A stretch of DNA of 61,940 nt, from positions 1 through 61,940 of the forward strand of contig NZ_JAAMRE010000036.1 of assembly GCF_013522705.1 (NCBI RefSeq). Direction: 5' to 3'. The stretch is from Pseudomonas lurida. Lineage in GTDB: Bacteria > Pseudomonadota > Gammaproteobacteria > Pseudomonadales > Pseudomonadaceae. The position numbers and the translations under genes are program-made. Below are positions 26,601 to 35,614 of this stretch, one piece after another (the stretch's first letter is position 1; the number at the start of each line of letters is the position of its first letter). The notes under the pieces were generated by a model, which made no database searches, was not told the origin of the DNA, and was given only the letters and a program-made list of their open reading frames with translations.

Positions 26601-29600
26601 TTATAACTTGGCGCTCGAATGATCGAGGTGCTGTAAAAGCGTCTCCAAATCTCCTACAAAAGTACTTTCAAGTGCTGGAACTTTGGCGAATTGCATAGGC
26701 ACGATGCCACCTACGATGAGGCATGAACAGATCCTTGGGGTCTCGATACCGATATAGCGCCCTAGCTGTGTCAATCCTTGCTGAAGGCGGTCTACCCGCA
26801 TGAGGTGGCGCAGTAGCTTGTCTGGCTTACCGTTCTTTCGCGCCCCTTTGTAATCCGAAAGTAATGCAGCGATTTCCGAGTAGTTTCTGCGGAAGGTAAG
26901 GTCCTTGCACTCGATGACCAATACCTCTGGGCGGTCATTGTGCCAAGCCAGCACATCAACATCTCCGTAAGCGCGTTCCAGTTTTTGTTTGAGAATCGCT
27001 GAAAGCTCGATGTTTTCTAGCGCTTGCCAGCCGGTAGACCGGAGCATCTCTGCGACCTCTGCATTGAATGTGTGACCTTCGTTGGCCTTGCCCCACCATG
27101 CATCACGCATCTCTGGGGTGGTGAAGAAGTCCTGGTCGATTGTTCCGGCATGAGCGCCGCGGAGCACGTTAAAAAAGCCACGACGCACGAGCGAAGGCAA
27201 AACCAAATATGTCGGATCGTCGTTGAGGTCCAATTGGACTATGGGACGACTTACTACTGAGAGACGACGGCCAAATCTCCAGGGCAGAATGTCCCGCCCT
27301 TTGAAGCCACTGGGTGGCGTACTCCAAGAGTCCCGCGTGACTAAGGCGAAGCGGTCAAGGAAGTGGAGCGCTGCTGGCTGGTCAGCGGCGCTACCCAGCA
27401 AGTTTAGTAATTGACTTTTTGTCATCATTAGCACCGCCTCTTGTTTGACGATCCCATCATTTTCTAGCACATCCAGCATTTTTCGGCCGTCGTCAATAGT
27501 GAACCCCATTTCCTTCTTCCAAGCTTGGAGGAACTCATCCTCCAAAAGATTCGCCGTGGAGTCCAAGGTCACTGGAGCCGCATAATACCGATCATGGTCT
27601 GGCGTTGAGCGAACATAGCGGTCGCCCATGACTGTACTGAGCATAGGTGTTACCACAGTTTCAGCGAACGCGTCGGTCAGCAAGATTTCCCCTAGCGGCG
27701 AAATTTTCAGTCGAGGCTCCAAAGCTCCGTAGTAAATTCCATCGGACCAGCTACCCAAGCGGTTCAACAGAGATATCTCGGCGAAAAGAGCTTCAATTTC
27801 CAGATTTGAGGGAATTCGGCCATCGCCTAAAGGGCATGCACAGATGGCCATTTCAATCAGGATTCGGCTGCATATCTGCGTAGTCGCCAAGGCCGAGAGC
27901 TTTTCGACGACCGTGCTGCGCGTGGCAGGCGTGTCACCATGCAAACCAAGGACTGCGGCGGATGTTCGTTTCCAATGCTGCTCGTCAGCCTCTCCGACCG
28001 CATGATTGATTAGTAAGCGTTTGGTCAGCTTGTAGCGATTCAGAGTTTGCAGTTGAGCCATCACATGCTCGACCCGTTTATCGACCAAGGCATTTAGGAA
28101 TGCACGGCATTCAGCGTCCCCTTCGATGTGATTGGATCCCTCGTGAACCGTCCAACCAAGGCCGAGCCGTAACGTGGCGCTATCAATGTCGTCGCAAACA
28201 AGAGGTTTAGCCGGTAGTGTGTCCCGTACATAGTCAGTGAAGGCGTGAGCATGCATGCGGTGAAAATGTCGGCCGCGATCATTCGGCACGGCTCGAGCCA
28301 GAATATCGCTCGCAACAGCGCTCATCGGTGCTTTCGCTACCAGCGCGGCTAAAGCCTGGATAGTGATTTTGCTGAGTATACGTTCAGCAATGTTTTGCGG
28401 ATTCTGAAATGCATGAACATAACCTGGCAAGAAGGTAATGGTTGCCTCGTGAGCGGACGTGATTCGAAAACGGATAAGGGTACCGAGGTCTTGCGGGACC
28501 TCAGCGTCGTAGCGCTCAAACTCTTCTTGTGAGTCCTCAAAGCAAAATAACAGTGAGTATGTGGCGGACAGAGATGCGAGTTCTTCCGTAGCATCGACGA
28601 TGCGGGCTACGCGTGCGACAAGCATTTCCCAAAGCCGGTAAACCAAATCGCGTGAAGTGACTGCAGGGGCAGCGAGGCGTACCCAAGTCGTGGGTTTCCC
28701 CAGGCACGCAGCAACCAATTCACCCTGCTTTAACGCGGTCAAGGAAACATAGATGCGTGAATCTGCGGAGTTCGGGAAATACGGTTTTTTCTGTAAGCGC
28801 TCCAAGTAGTGAGCCGCTCCACTGCTATCCATTCGGACATGAAAATCACGCGTATAGTCCGCGCGCGCGCGGACGTCACGTAAGAGATTGAGAGGAGGAG
28901 AAATGACCAGCGGCGATTCTGGGCTGATTCTCCCTTCTTCCAACTGCGCATGGGGAATCAAGTGCCCGTCATTCAATTCGACCCAGCCGATTAAATTCAC
29001 GAGACCGTTGAGGTTCATGATTTCAACCCCTGCTGGCTGCAGGGTGTCTACGGACGTTTGTAAGCGCCAGAATCGCCCCATCGCCATAGAATCAAGATCG
29101 CTTAGCCGAATCAGGTCGGCGAGCGCAATTGTTTCGGTTTTCCAACGCAAGTCATCTATGCGTGGTATTTGAATGCCCATCCCTTTGCCCCAACCGCAAA
29201 GTACGAACAGGTGGATACCTGCATGGAAAGATTTCTTTGATTGGGCCATTGTCGCCGCAACGGCCACTTCAAGATCTCGCGTCATGCTGTCACGTGGAGC
29301 CGCCGTATATTTGAACCCACCATCTCGATGGGTTGCTATTGACGGCAAAATGAAGTGCATTGCTAGAACGTGCCCGTAGTCGAACTCAATCAAGGCGCTG
29401 GCATATTGATCGACTCCTGAAGAGCGCCAATGCACCGGACATCCTGAAAAAGTGCCGAACAGCTGAGTCTCGAAGACCTTACGGCTCAACAGCTTGGCGT
29501 AATTTCGGTTGAAGTTTTGTACCTGACTGGTCGCTAACACGTACGCGATCACGTGATCACGCAGAGCGATCGATATCGCGGTAGGCAACATTGCGATAAG

Positions 29601-30392
29601 TCCATCGGCCGTTTCCAACAGAGGTTGGCGATCAAGCTGACTGAGTCCCGGCTCATGTGTTCGCAGCGCTTCGCAATCCTTTTCAACATTGAAAAAAGGC
29701 TCCAGGTCCTCACGTTGGACGCCTCTTGAACTTAGGGCCTCGAATCCTAAAAAGGCACGTCGTTGGAGTTCAAACGCCTGAGGTAGGTCTTCAACAATCA
29801 ACTGGGCCATGATCTTATCTGAACCAGTCTGATACCGGGTCAGGCCTGATTGCTTACAGACCTCATCCGCGACTACCAACAATGCGCGTACCTCCTTGCG
29901 AAGACGTTTATATTGAGGCGTGTCAGGCATCCCTGACAGCAGGTCCACGCAGCATTGGGTGTAGAAGCCTGCATTCTCCCAGAGGCCTTCGAGCAGTAAA
30001 AAGTCTTCCTGGTCATCCGCAACCAGGGTCACGAAGACATCTTCAGCAGCATCCTCCCCCGAAGTCGCCTCAGACTGATCAATCATTTCAAACCACCTAG
30101 CGGCATCCACCAGGTCAGGTTGTTCCACACCACGAGCATTCACGAAAGCCAATGCGACCAACAACTCCAAGCGCAATGTATTTGACTGGTAATCGGGATG
30201 AGTCAGCAGTCCGGCCAGCAGGGCAAGGCTTGTACCTTGCTCAAACTTCTTAAGATCCATCAATAAATCAGGAACAACACTCTCTACTTCAGACAGGGGC
30301 AGGTGGAGTGATGCCCATCTCATCCGCTTGGCAAAAAGCTGTTCAAAGGCTTTCATATCAATTGAAGGGGATACATCCGATGTAGTTTCCAT
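26601..30392 (-). CDS. Large protein of unknown family with C-terminal PD-(D/E)XK nuclease
   Basis: 1263 residues from ATG 30392 (AAAGGA upstream); a GTG at 30428 is the alternative. No helicase, ATPase or methylase motif is visible. Near the C-terminus, AYGDVDVLAWHNDRP then VLVIECKDLTFRRN supply Asp1144/Asp1146 and Glu1161-x-Lys1163, the core of a PD-(D/E)XK nuclease. The first ~1100 residues are mostly helical, with a likely beta-rich section at 330-480. Family not recognised. Same strand as, and downstream of, an Mrr-type nuclease gene, in a low-GC accessory block. I infer genome defence or another DNA-cleaving role. Confidence 0.8.
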   Translation of the reverse strand: METTSDVSPSIDMKAFEQLFAKRMRWASLHLPLSEVESVVPDLLMDLKKFEQGTSLALLAGLLTHPDYQSNTLRLELLVALAFVNARGVEQPDLVDAARWFEMIDQSEATSGEDAAEDVFVTLVADDQEDFLLLEGLWENAGFYTQCCVDLLSGMPDTPQYKRLRKEVRALLVVADEVCKQSGLTRYQTGSDKIMAQLIVEDLPQAFELQRRAFLGFEALSSRGVQREDLEPFFNVEKDCEALRTHEPGLSQLDRQPLLETADGLIAMLPTAISIALRDHVIAYVLATSQVQNFNRNYAKLLSRKVFETQLFGTFSGCPVHWRSSGVDQYASALIEFDYGHVLAMHFILPSIATHRDGGFKYTAAPRDSMTRDLEVAVAATMAQSKKSFHAGIHLFVLCGWGKGMGIQIPRIDDLRWKTETIALADLIRLSDLDSMAMGRFWRLQTSVDTLQPAGVEIMNLNGLVNLIGWVELNDGHLIPHAQLEEGRISPESPLVISPPLNLLRDVRARADYTRDFHVRMDSSGAAHYLERLQKKPYFPNSADSRIYVSLTALKQGELVAACLGKPTTWVRLAAPAVTSRDLVYRLWEMLVARVARIVDATEELASLSATYSLLFCFEDSQEEFERYDAEVPQDLGTLIRFRITSAHEATITFLPGYVHAFQNPQNIAERILSKITIQALAALVAKAPMSAVASDILARAVPNDRGRHFHRMHAHAFTDYVRDTLPAKPLVCDDIDSATLRLGLGWTVHEGSNHIEGDAECRAFLNALVDKRVEHVMAQLQTLNRYKLTKRLLINHAVGEADEQHWKRTSAAVLGLHGDTPATRSTVVEKLSALATTQICSRILIEMAICACPLGDGRIPSNLEIEALFAEISLLNRLGSWSDGIYYGALEPRLKISPLGEILLTDAFAETVVTPMLSTVMGDRYVRSTPDHDRYYAAPVTLDSTANLLEDEFLQAWKKEMGFTIDDGRKMLDVLENDGIVKQEAVLMMTKSQLLNLLGSAADQPAALHFLDRFALVTRDSWSTPPSGFKGRDILPWRFGRRLSVVSRPIVQLDLNDDPTYLVLPSLVRRGFFNVLRGAHAGTIDQDFFTTPEMRDAWWGKANEGHTFNAEVAEMLRSTGWQALENIELSAILKQKLERAYGDVDVLAWHNDRPEVLVIECKDLTFRRNYSEIAALLSDYKGARKNGKPDKLLRHLMRVDRLQQGLTQLGRYIGIETPRICSCLIVGGIVPMQFAKVPALESTFVGDLETLLQHLDHSSAKL

Positions 30393-30835
30393 CTGCCGTC
30401 CTTTGTCTTGTCCATGAATGTTGTGCACCTCACGTCAATGACGGTGCAGTCATGTCATCATGCCATCCACCAAGGCACATGGCAGCATCGTCCGCAGAGT
30501 TTGCTACGCCTGATGCACTGAGCATCTGCGTGACCTATAGATCTCGGACATTTCTTCGTTAGGATCTTCCTTCATGCGCATGGTCCACTGCCTTCAGTGA
30601 AGATCATCGAGGGTGGAGCAATGCGGTTATGGATGACCGGCAGCTCTTGGCCGATAGCGGTCGCTTTTTAGGATCCAATGACGGCAGCGGTCGCTTGCCG
30701 ATGTCTGAAGCAAACGTCGATATCGGACAGCTCTAAGCGACCAGTAAACTTACGCTGACAATTGCTTCGACTCTTTGGGCTCGAAAGAACGCCGCACGGG
30801 TCATTATGGGTGAAAAAGTATTTGAGCCGTTCGAC
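30393..30835. other. 443-base intergenic region between the two nuclease genes
   Basis: No gene seen. Holds GGC-CGATAGCGGTCGC and GGCAGCGGTCGCTTGCCGAT repeat units (30648-30703) of the dispersed accessory-region family. The gap is long enough for a separate promoter for the 1263-residue protein. Confidence 0.5.
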
Positions 30836-32473
30836 TTACTCCGTAGGCATCAAAATTCGCGCTTCCACTCCAATTTCTTGAAGGAGAAAGAGTAGCCCTC
30901 CGCCTTCGATGAGCTCGATCGGCTTGTCTTTAGCAAATTCGAATGCATCTGGACCATAACCGCTAGTTGTAACCAAAATTCCCTTATTGGCACCTTCATT
31001 CATCATCGTTCCGTAGAGGTCACGAACTGCTGAGACGCCGACGGTGTGTTTATACCGCTTTGCTTGGATAACCACCTTTCCACCTAAAATCGGACGAGGG
31101 TCGTACGCAATACAATCGACTCCTCCATCGCGGGAGGATCTAGTGAGTTTTGACTCCAATCCCATTTTTCCAAACAAATTCGCTACGAGCGCTTCAAACT
31201 CATAGGGGTTCAAATCCATAAGATTTGTGGCTGAGCTGAGTTGAGACGCAAGATCTTGTTGATCAACAAAGCGCTTGTCGACCATGTTGAATTCAATTAT
31301 TGGTCTGATCGGTTGTGCCTCGCTAGGTGATCGCGAAACATGCGCACCGAGATTTTTAAGGCAAATGGAACGATCAACGCGTGCAAGATCGATTTTCGTA
31401 AACGTTTCACGGGTAGCTCGTACTGATACGAGATGTGGCTGCACACCAAGTCCGGTCGCAGGATCGATAGTATTTACGTAGCCGTTGAAACAACATACCT
31501 CTATAAACTCTCCTTGGTCTGCCTCATAAAGCTCATGGATACACCTGAGTGCAATACTTGCGACAAGATCGGAATATAAAGATTTGATTTCTGCGGGTTT
31601 GCGTTGCTTAGTAGTGACCTCGTCCTTGGACTTTACGTAGCGGTACTCTGAAACTTCAGGAATGATCTCCGATGTAGGCAGCTCGTATTCGACTACAAGT
31701 TGTTTTGATTCAGGCACGAAGGCCAAAGAAAAATTCTGCGGAAAGCCTTCTGGATAATCAGATTTTTCAAGAACCATGCTGCAATAAGCAATAATCGACT
31801 CCGGGTCTCCTTCATAGTAGGAGTAACGGAACGCATCGACTTCGGAGTCGCGGAGTGCCTTTTTTTCAAGGAGCGCGGACAAACCGTCGTCATAGATATT
31901 CCGCGCGCTTTCCAGCGCTTCCAGACGCTGCATATTCTGAGCTCTACATTCTTCTTCACTTGCGTTGAATTGTTCTAATGCGGCCCTCAGCTTATCAGCA
32001 TGTTGGACTTTGAATTTTGGTATAAACGAAAGATACCAGGGCAACGGAGCAACCTTCGAGGTGAAGAACTCCTGTGAAGGCCCCGCGACAGTAGTAGTCA
32101 ACGCTTTCGCTGGAGTAAAGGGGGGCGGTTTGTCAGTGACTCGAAGGGAGTCGAATGTAACAGTATCATCCACCATCAATGCTGCCGACAAAATGGATTG
32201 CAATCCTTCTATCCAAAATAGAGTGGTTGCGTTTCCGTCGCGGACTTCCTGCTCGCGAAACTCCAAGTAATTTTGTTTTGCAGCTCGCTCAGATTCGCGA
32301 TCATATCGAACCCGTTCACGCTCGCGAATCGCATGCGCTCTGAGCTGCTGGCGTTCAGCACGATCAGCTGCACGGACAACTGCACGGCGCTCTGACTCAT
32401 TCAGCCTCTGCTGTTTCGCTGTCTCCCGGGCAATTGCTCGGATTACTTTCTCGAATCCACTTCGCTTTGCCAT
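30836..32473 (-). CDS. Mrr-type restriction endonuclease with long coiled-coil N-terminus
   Basis: 545 residues. Residues 1-80 are a highly charged helix (RAVVRAADRAERQQLRAHAI), probably coiled coil. The middle ~330 residues are of unknown fold. The C-terminal ~125 residues form an Mrr_cat domain: NPYEFEALVANLFGKMG, then Asp453 in RDGGVDCIAYD and Gln470-x-Lys472 in VVIQAKRYKHTVG, followed by GILVTTSGYGPDAFEFA. Mrr-like enzymes cut modified or foreign DNA. No cognate methylase nearby. ATG 32473 is preceded by GGAGG at 32483-32487 on the minus strand. Confidence 0.88.
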   Translation of the reverse strand: MAKRSGFEKVIRAIARETAKQQRLNESERRAVVRAADRAERQQLRAHAIRERERVRYDRESERAAKQNYLEFREQEVRDGNATTLFWIEGLQSILSAALMVDDTVTFDSLRVTDKPPPFTPAKALTTTVAGPSQEFFTSKVAPLPWYLSFIPKFKVQHADKLRAALEQFNASEEECRAQNMQRLEALESARNIYDDGLSALLEKKALRDSEVDAFRYSYYEGDPESIIAYCSMVLEKSDYPEGFPQNFSLAFVPESKQLVVEYELPTSEIIPEVSEYRYVKSKDEVTTKQRKPAEIKSLYSDLVASIALRCIHELYEADQGEFIEVCCFNGYVNTIDPATGLGVQPHLVSVRATRETFTKIDLARVDRSICLKNLGAHVSRSPSEAQPIRPIIEFNMVDKRFVDQQDLASQLSSATNLMDLNPYEFEALVANLFGKMGLESKLTRSSRDGGVDCIAYDPRPILGGKVVIQAKRYKHTVGVSAVRDLYGTMMNEGANKGILVTTSGYGPDAFEFAKDKPIELIEGGGLLFLLQEIGVEARILMPTE

Positions 32474-33046
32474 ACATGCCGCCTCCTTACTAGTGGCATG
32501 ATGGTATCAAAAGATAATCCTCGCTGAATACGGAGTTGGACGTTTCGGGTTGCGTACCAAAAATCAATTTTTTCAGTTTGAGGTGACCGCTTTTAGCCGA
32601 CAGCGATTGCTAGCCGATGTCCGCTTCTGGCCGATTCTGTTGAAAAAGTCGAATGATAATTCCACAGCGGAAAAGTACGCGCCTGAGAATGAAATCTGAA
32701 TTTTTGGCAGTAGGTTCAGGACTCAGATTTCACGTAGCAGCGTGCAAAAGAGGTCTTTTCACCCATCAGTATTCGAGCGTTTGGGCAAGGCGACTTTTTC
32801 AACACAATCGGCCGATTTCTGCCCGTCACAAAGAGCTATATCTGCATACGGCCCTTTGTGAGTCAACCTATCAAGTCAGTGTTGGTTCCCCTGGACTCTT
32901 CTTCCTTGCCCCTGCAATTGCTGCCCGTTCAACCCTGAACCAGACCGCAGTTCAACACCATAGGTCCGGTCGACCCGCCGATGCGTGGAACGACCCGCTG
33001 TGCCTTTCAGTCTACCTGTACCTATTCATCGGTAAGGTACGGCGTA
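32474..33046. other. 573-base intergenic region at the right side of the accessory block
   Basis: No supported gene. A 133-codon frame at 32653-33054 spans the inverted-repeat element and has no ribosome-binding site. Contains GACCGCTTTTAGCCGACAGC (32584-) and further dispersed repeat units. Composition returns to core-like GC near 32.9 kb, so the boundary of the accessory segment is probably between 32830 and 33000. Confidence 0.5.
32626..32815. mobile_element. ~190-bp inverted-repeat element (MITE-like)
   Basis: GGCCGATTCTGTTGAAAAAG (within 32626-32651) is mirrored at 32790-32815 (CGACTTTTTCAACACAATCG then GCCGA); 24 of about 26 positions pair. There is no open frame of note between. It sits inside a copy of the GGCCGATT-type repeat, whose right half (TTTCTGCCCGTCAC) resumes after it. 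Probably a non-autonomous element or a paired repeat. Confidence 0.6.
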
Positions 33047-33346
33047 ATGGATAAGACAATCACCGTGGACCAACTGGCGACCACTGACCTCAGATCGGTC
33101 AACGAGATCTGGCTCGGCGACACGCATACGCAGCTGTGTCTATGGCGTGGTGAGCAAGTGTTCACCCACGAGATGCTCAGTGAGGGCACCCACGATCAGA
33201 ATGTTCGGCGCCTGTGCTTGCAACTGGTCGATCCTGACGATCAGGCTGCGGTGGCCCGTGTTGAGGTGATCGTGCGCGAACGGCTGGTAAAGATGGGCAA
33301 GGAGGGCGAGTTTTATCCGGCGCAAGAGGCGGACACTTATCAGTAA
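33047..33346 (+). CDS. Hypothetical protein, 99 residues
   Basis: Start ATG 33047, preceded by TAAGGT at 33033. An acidic soluble protein (DKTITVDQLATTDLRSVNEI ... AQEADTYQ) with no signal peptide or membrane segment. Family not recognised. Codon bias fits Pseudomonas core genes. Stands alone at the right edge of the accessory block. Confidence 0.6.
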   Translation: MDKTITVDQLATTDLRSVNEIWLGDTHTQLCLWRGEQVFTHEMLSEGTHDQNVRRLCLQLVDPDDQAAVARVEVIVRERLVKMGKEGEFYPAQEADTYQ

Positions 33347-33478
33347 TCGCGCTGCCGCTGAGCAAGTGGGCGGGCCGGTCATGGCCGAAACCGGCCCATC
33401 ACGCCTGCAATCGGTCTACCATGCACGCCCCGGCAGTGGTTCCACGCGCTACCGTTCTTTTCCTCAATAGGTACCGCA

Positions 33479-33712
33479 ATGTCCATCGAGCATATTTCCC
33501 TCCCTAAAGGCGTCGGCCCGCATGCCGCCAAGCTTCTTGACGCCATTACCGGCGCCGCCACCCATGAAGAACTCAACCGCGCCGGGGGTAAAGCCGAAGG
33601 GTTTGTGCTTGGGCTGGAAGCCAGCAAAGCGATCAAGAGCCAGGTCGCCGAGTCGTTGTATGTGGCTTACGACGACGCGGCGAGCCATCGGGCGGATGAG
33701 TTGAAAGGTTAA
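33479..33712 (+). CDS. Small hypothetical protein, 77 residues
   Basis: Begins MSIEHISLPKGVGPHAAKLL and has one predicted amphipathic helical body (AATHEELNRAGGKAEGFVLG) with no membrane segment. The start follows AATAGGTACCGCA, a weak Shine-Dalgarno. Its stop overlaps the stop of the convergent 76-residue gene by four bases. Function unknown; strong third-position GC supports coding. Confidence 0.65.
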   Translation: MSIEHISLPKGVGPHAAKLLDAITGAATHEELNRAGGKAEGFVLGLEASKAIKSQVAESLYVAYDDAASHRADELKG

Positions 33713-33939
33713 GCCGAGCAGGGCGCTTCGCGGTCGAGGAGGCGGGCGGTGAGCAGTACGCCGAGTTCGCTCAGTTGGTGGATGGCCAGGGCGATGTCGC
33801 GGTGTTTGCCGCTGAGGTCTTCGGACAGGTCGAGCAGCAGTGTGCTGACGCTGGTGAAGGTTTCGTAGCTGTTGGTGATGAGGCTTTCGGTGCTGGCGTC
33901 GGGGGTGACGCTGAAGAGGGTGGTTGAATCGATAACCAT
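33709..33939 (-). CDS. Small protein resembling Pseudomonas DUF3077/DUF6124 families
   Basis: 76 residues from ATG 33939 (AAGGA eight bases upstream). The frame is open to 34074 but that part is the structured leader. Begins TTLFSVTPDASTESLITNSY and continues with one long amphipathic helix (FTSVSTLLLDLSEDLSGKHR) and a second (DIALAIHQLSELGVLLTARL). Proteins of this shape, multi-copy and Pseudomonas-specific, are filed as DUF3077 or DUF6124. Function unknown. Confidence 0.6.
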   Translation of the reverse strand: MVIDSTTLFSVTPDASTESLITNSYETFTSVSTLLLDLSEDLSGKHRDIALAIHQLSELGVLLTARLLDREAPCSA

Positions 33940-34250
33940 GGTTAAGTTCCTTGCTCGAGGCCGCTTCCCGTTCGCTACTAAACAAAAGGGAGGCAGCTGT
34001 ACGCAGGTTAGTAGACCGGTGGAACCTAACAAAACCGGCGCACCCGGAGGTGCCCTGCGCACAGCCGCCATCAAGCACAGACGCCGGAGCGTCTGACAGA
34101 TGATGCTTATGCAATCGTTAGGTTGAATCGTGGGCTACTAAACCCGATCCCTGAGAAATTCAGCGACCGGGCAACCTTAGAGACGGCCACCCCAGCGCAC
34201 AAGCCGGCGGATTCTGACGCAGGCGTAGGCAAGGGAGCAAGGCGTCGCAG
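33940..34250 (-). promoter_or_regulatory. Structured leader upstream of the 76-residue gene
   Basis: Read on the minus strand, the region has stacked GC-rich hairpins: CAGACGCTCCGGCGTCTG (34095-34078), GCACCTCCGGGTGC (34053-34040) and a GTTAG/CTAAC stem around 34007-34030. A TAGTAG/CTACTA element recurs at 33976, 34010 and 34134. Nothing codes here. The length and symmetry suggest a conserved RNA leader or a cis-acting regulatory RNA; class not recognised. Confidence 0.4.
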
Positions 34251-34305
34251 GGTATTCGGATTTTGCCTTCAGACGATTTTCGCCAACACCGTCCACATGC
34301 TCCGA

Positions 34306-34908
34306 TCAGAACCCCTGGCTGACGCTGACACCGCGCATGATGGAAAACCTGGGGTCGATCAGCTTGAGGCCCTGTTCACCTTTCACGCGGCCGACCGTCA
34401 CATGGTAGGTCTTGGGCGCTTCGGAAAGGTTTTCCGGGTGGCGCGTGAGTTTTGCCAGGGCCGGGGTTTTGGCCCAGGCGGCCATGGGCATCTGGCGGAT
34501 ATCTAGGGTGACCACCCAGGATTTGTCCACGGCGGCGCCCATTGGGTCGGGGTTGGGGCTGATGTCCTTGATCTTGGCGATTTCGTAGCCTTTGGAATAG
34601 CAGAAGCCCGGTGCTTGTTCGGTGTAGGCCGTGCGACCGGCTTCGGTGAGGCTGTAGGTTTTGTCGCTTTTGGCCAATAGGCCGGCGTCGACCAGGGCGT
34701 CGAACGCCGGTGCGTTGCCGCTGGAAACGGCGGCGCTGAAGCCTTCGCTCAAGGTGACCGGGAAGCTTTTGAACATTGGCGCGCTGACGCAGGCAGGGCC
34801 TTGCAGCTGGGGTTGGAGCGCCGTTTGAATGTCCGTGTCGGACGGGCTGTCGCTGCAGGCGGTGAGCAGCAGGGCGCTGGCGGCGAGGGCCATGGCGTTG
34901 AGTCGCAT
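34306..34908 (-). CDS. Lipoprotein of unknown function
   Basis: 200 residues from ATG 34908 (AAGGAT upstream); the open frame to 34977 is discarded because the lipoprotein signal starts here. MRLNAMALAASALLLTACSD has a perfect lipobox (LTAC), with Cys18 lipidated; Ser+2 favours the outer membrane. The mature part contains FDALVDAGLLAKSDKTYSLT, resembling a winged-helix-like module, and two further cysteines. Family unknown. Confidence 0.75.
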   Translation of the reverse strand: MRLNAMALAASALLLTACSDSPSDTDIQTALQPQLQGPACVSAPMFKSFPVTLSEGFSAAVSSGNAPAFDALVDAGLLAKSDKTYSLTEAGRTAYTEQAPGFCYSKGYEIAKIKDISPNPDPMGAAVDKSWVVTLDIRQMPMAAWAKTPALAKLTRHPENLSEAPKTYHVTVGRVKGEQGLKLIDPRFSIMRGVSVSQGF

Positions 34909-35041
34909 CGTTTTATCCTTGACGATTGAGGGCGGGTCGGCACTGAGACTGTCACGTTGAGTAAATGTTTCCGCCATTTACAGCGGTGCATTATTGTGGC
35001 CGCCTTCGCCTGAATAAGCACCGCCGTCCGCAGGAGCGCCC

Positions 35042-35614
35042 ATGACATTGACTGTCGACACTTTCCTTTCCCTGGCCATGGCCAACCCGCTTAACGTAGA
35101 AATCACCGCGCGCCTGCCCGACCTGGGTGTGGCGCAGTGCATGCTCACGGCGGGCTGCCTGTTCCAGGCGGTGTGGAACCATCAGGCGAATCGACCGGCC
35201 GATCAGGGGGTGAAGGACTACGACGTTTTTTACTTCGACCCAGACCTGTCCTACGAAGCTGAAGACGCGGTGATTCGCGCGGCGCAGGCGTTGTTCAAGG
35301 ACTTGGGGGTGAATGTCGAGGTCAGGAATCAGGCGCGGGTTCACCTGTGGTACGGCCAACGTTTTGGTCGACCTTACCCCCAGTTGCATTCGGCCCGCGA
35401 CGGCGTGGATCGTTACCTGGTCGCCGGCACCTGCATCGCTTTGGAGGTGGCGACGGGTGAGTTGTATGCACCTTACGGGTTGCAGGATGTGGCCGAGGGC
35501 GTACTGCGCATCAACCCGCTGCACTCGGAACCCGCGTTGTTTGCGCAAAAGGCCCTCAGTTATCAGGCGCGCTGGCCCTGGCTCAGGATCGTCGCGCCCG
35601 GTTCAGCCGAGTAG
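35042..35614 (+). CDS. Nucleotidyltransferase-like protein (NTP_transf_6 / DUF925)
   Basis: 190 residues. The family pattern is visible: TAGCLFQAVWNHQANRPADQ, then GVKDYDVFYFDPDLSYEAED (with the Asp-x-Asp-like DYDVFYFD), RNQARVHLWYGQRFG and DGVDRYLVAGTCIALE. These proteins have the minimal nucleotidyltransferase fold but no assigned substrate. Starts 20 bases after a promoter-like gap; its 3' end overlaps the convergent chrA gene by 12 bases. Confidence 0.85.
   Translation: MTLTVDTFLSLAMANPLNVEITARLPDLGVAQCMLTAGCLFQAVWNHQANRPADQGVKDYDVFYFDPDLSYEAEDAVIRAAQALFKDLGVNVEVRNQARVHLWYGQRFGRPYPQLHSARDGVDRYLVAGTCIALEVATGELYAPYGLQDVAEGVLRINPLHSEPALFAQKALSYQARWPWLRIVAPGSAE

Noticed and set aside
26601..30392. 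Type I/III restriction enzyme or helicase-nuclease
   Set aside because: No Walker A, DEAD-box or methylase motif is visible in the 1263 residues.
32653..33054. 133-codon plus-strand frame
   Set aside because: Spans the inverted-repeat element, has no ribosome-binding site and no consistent codon bias.
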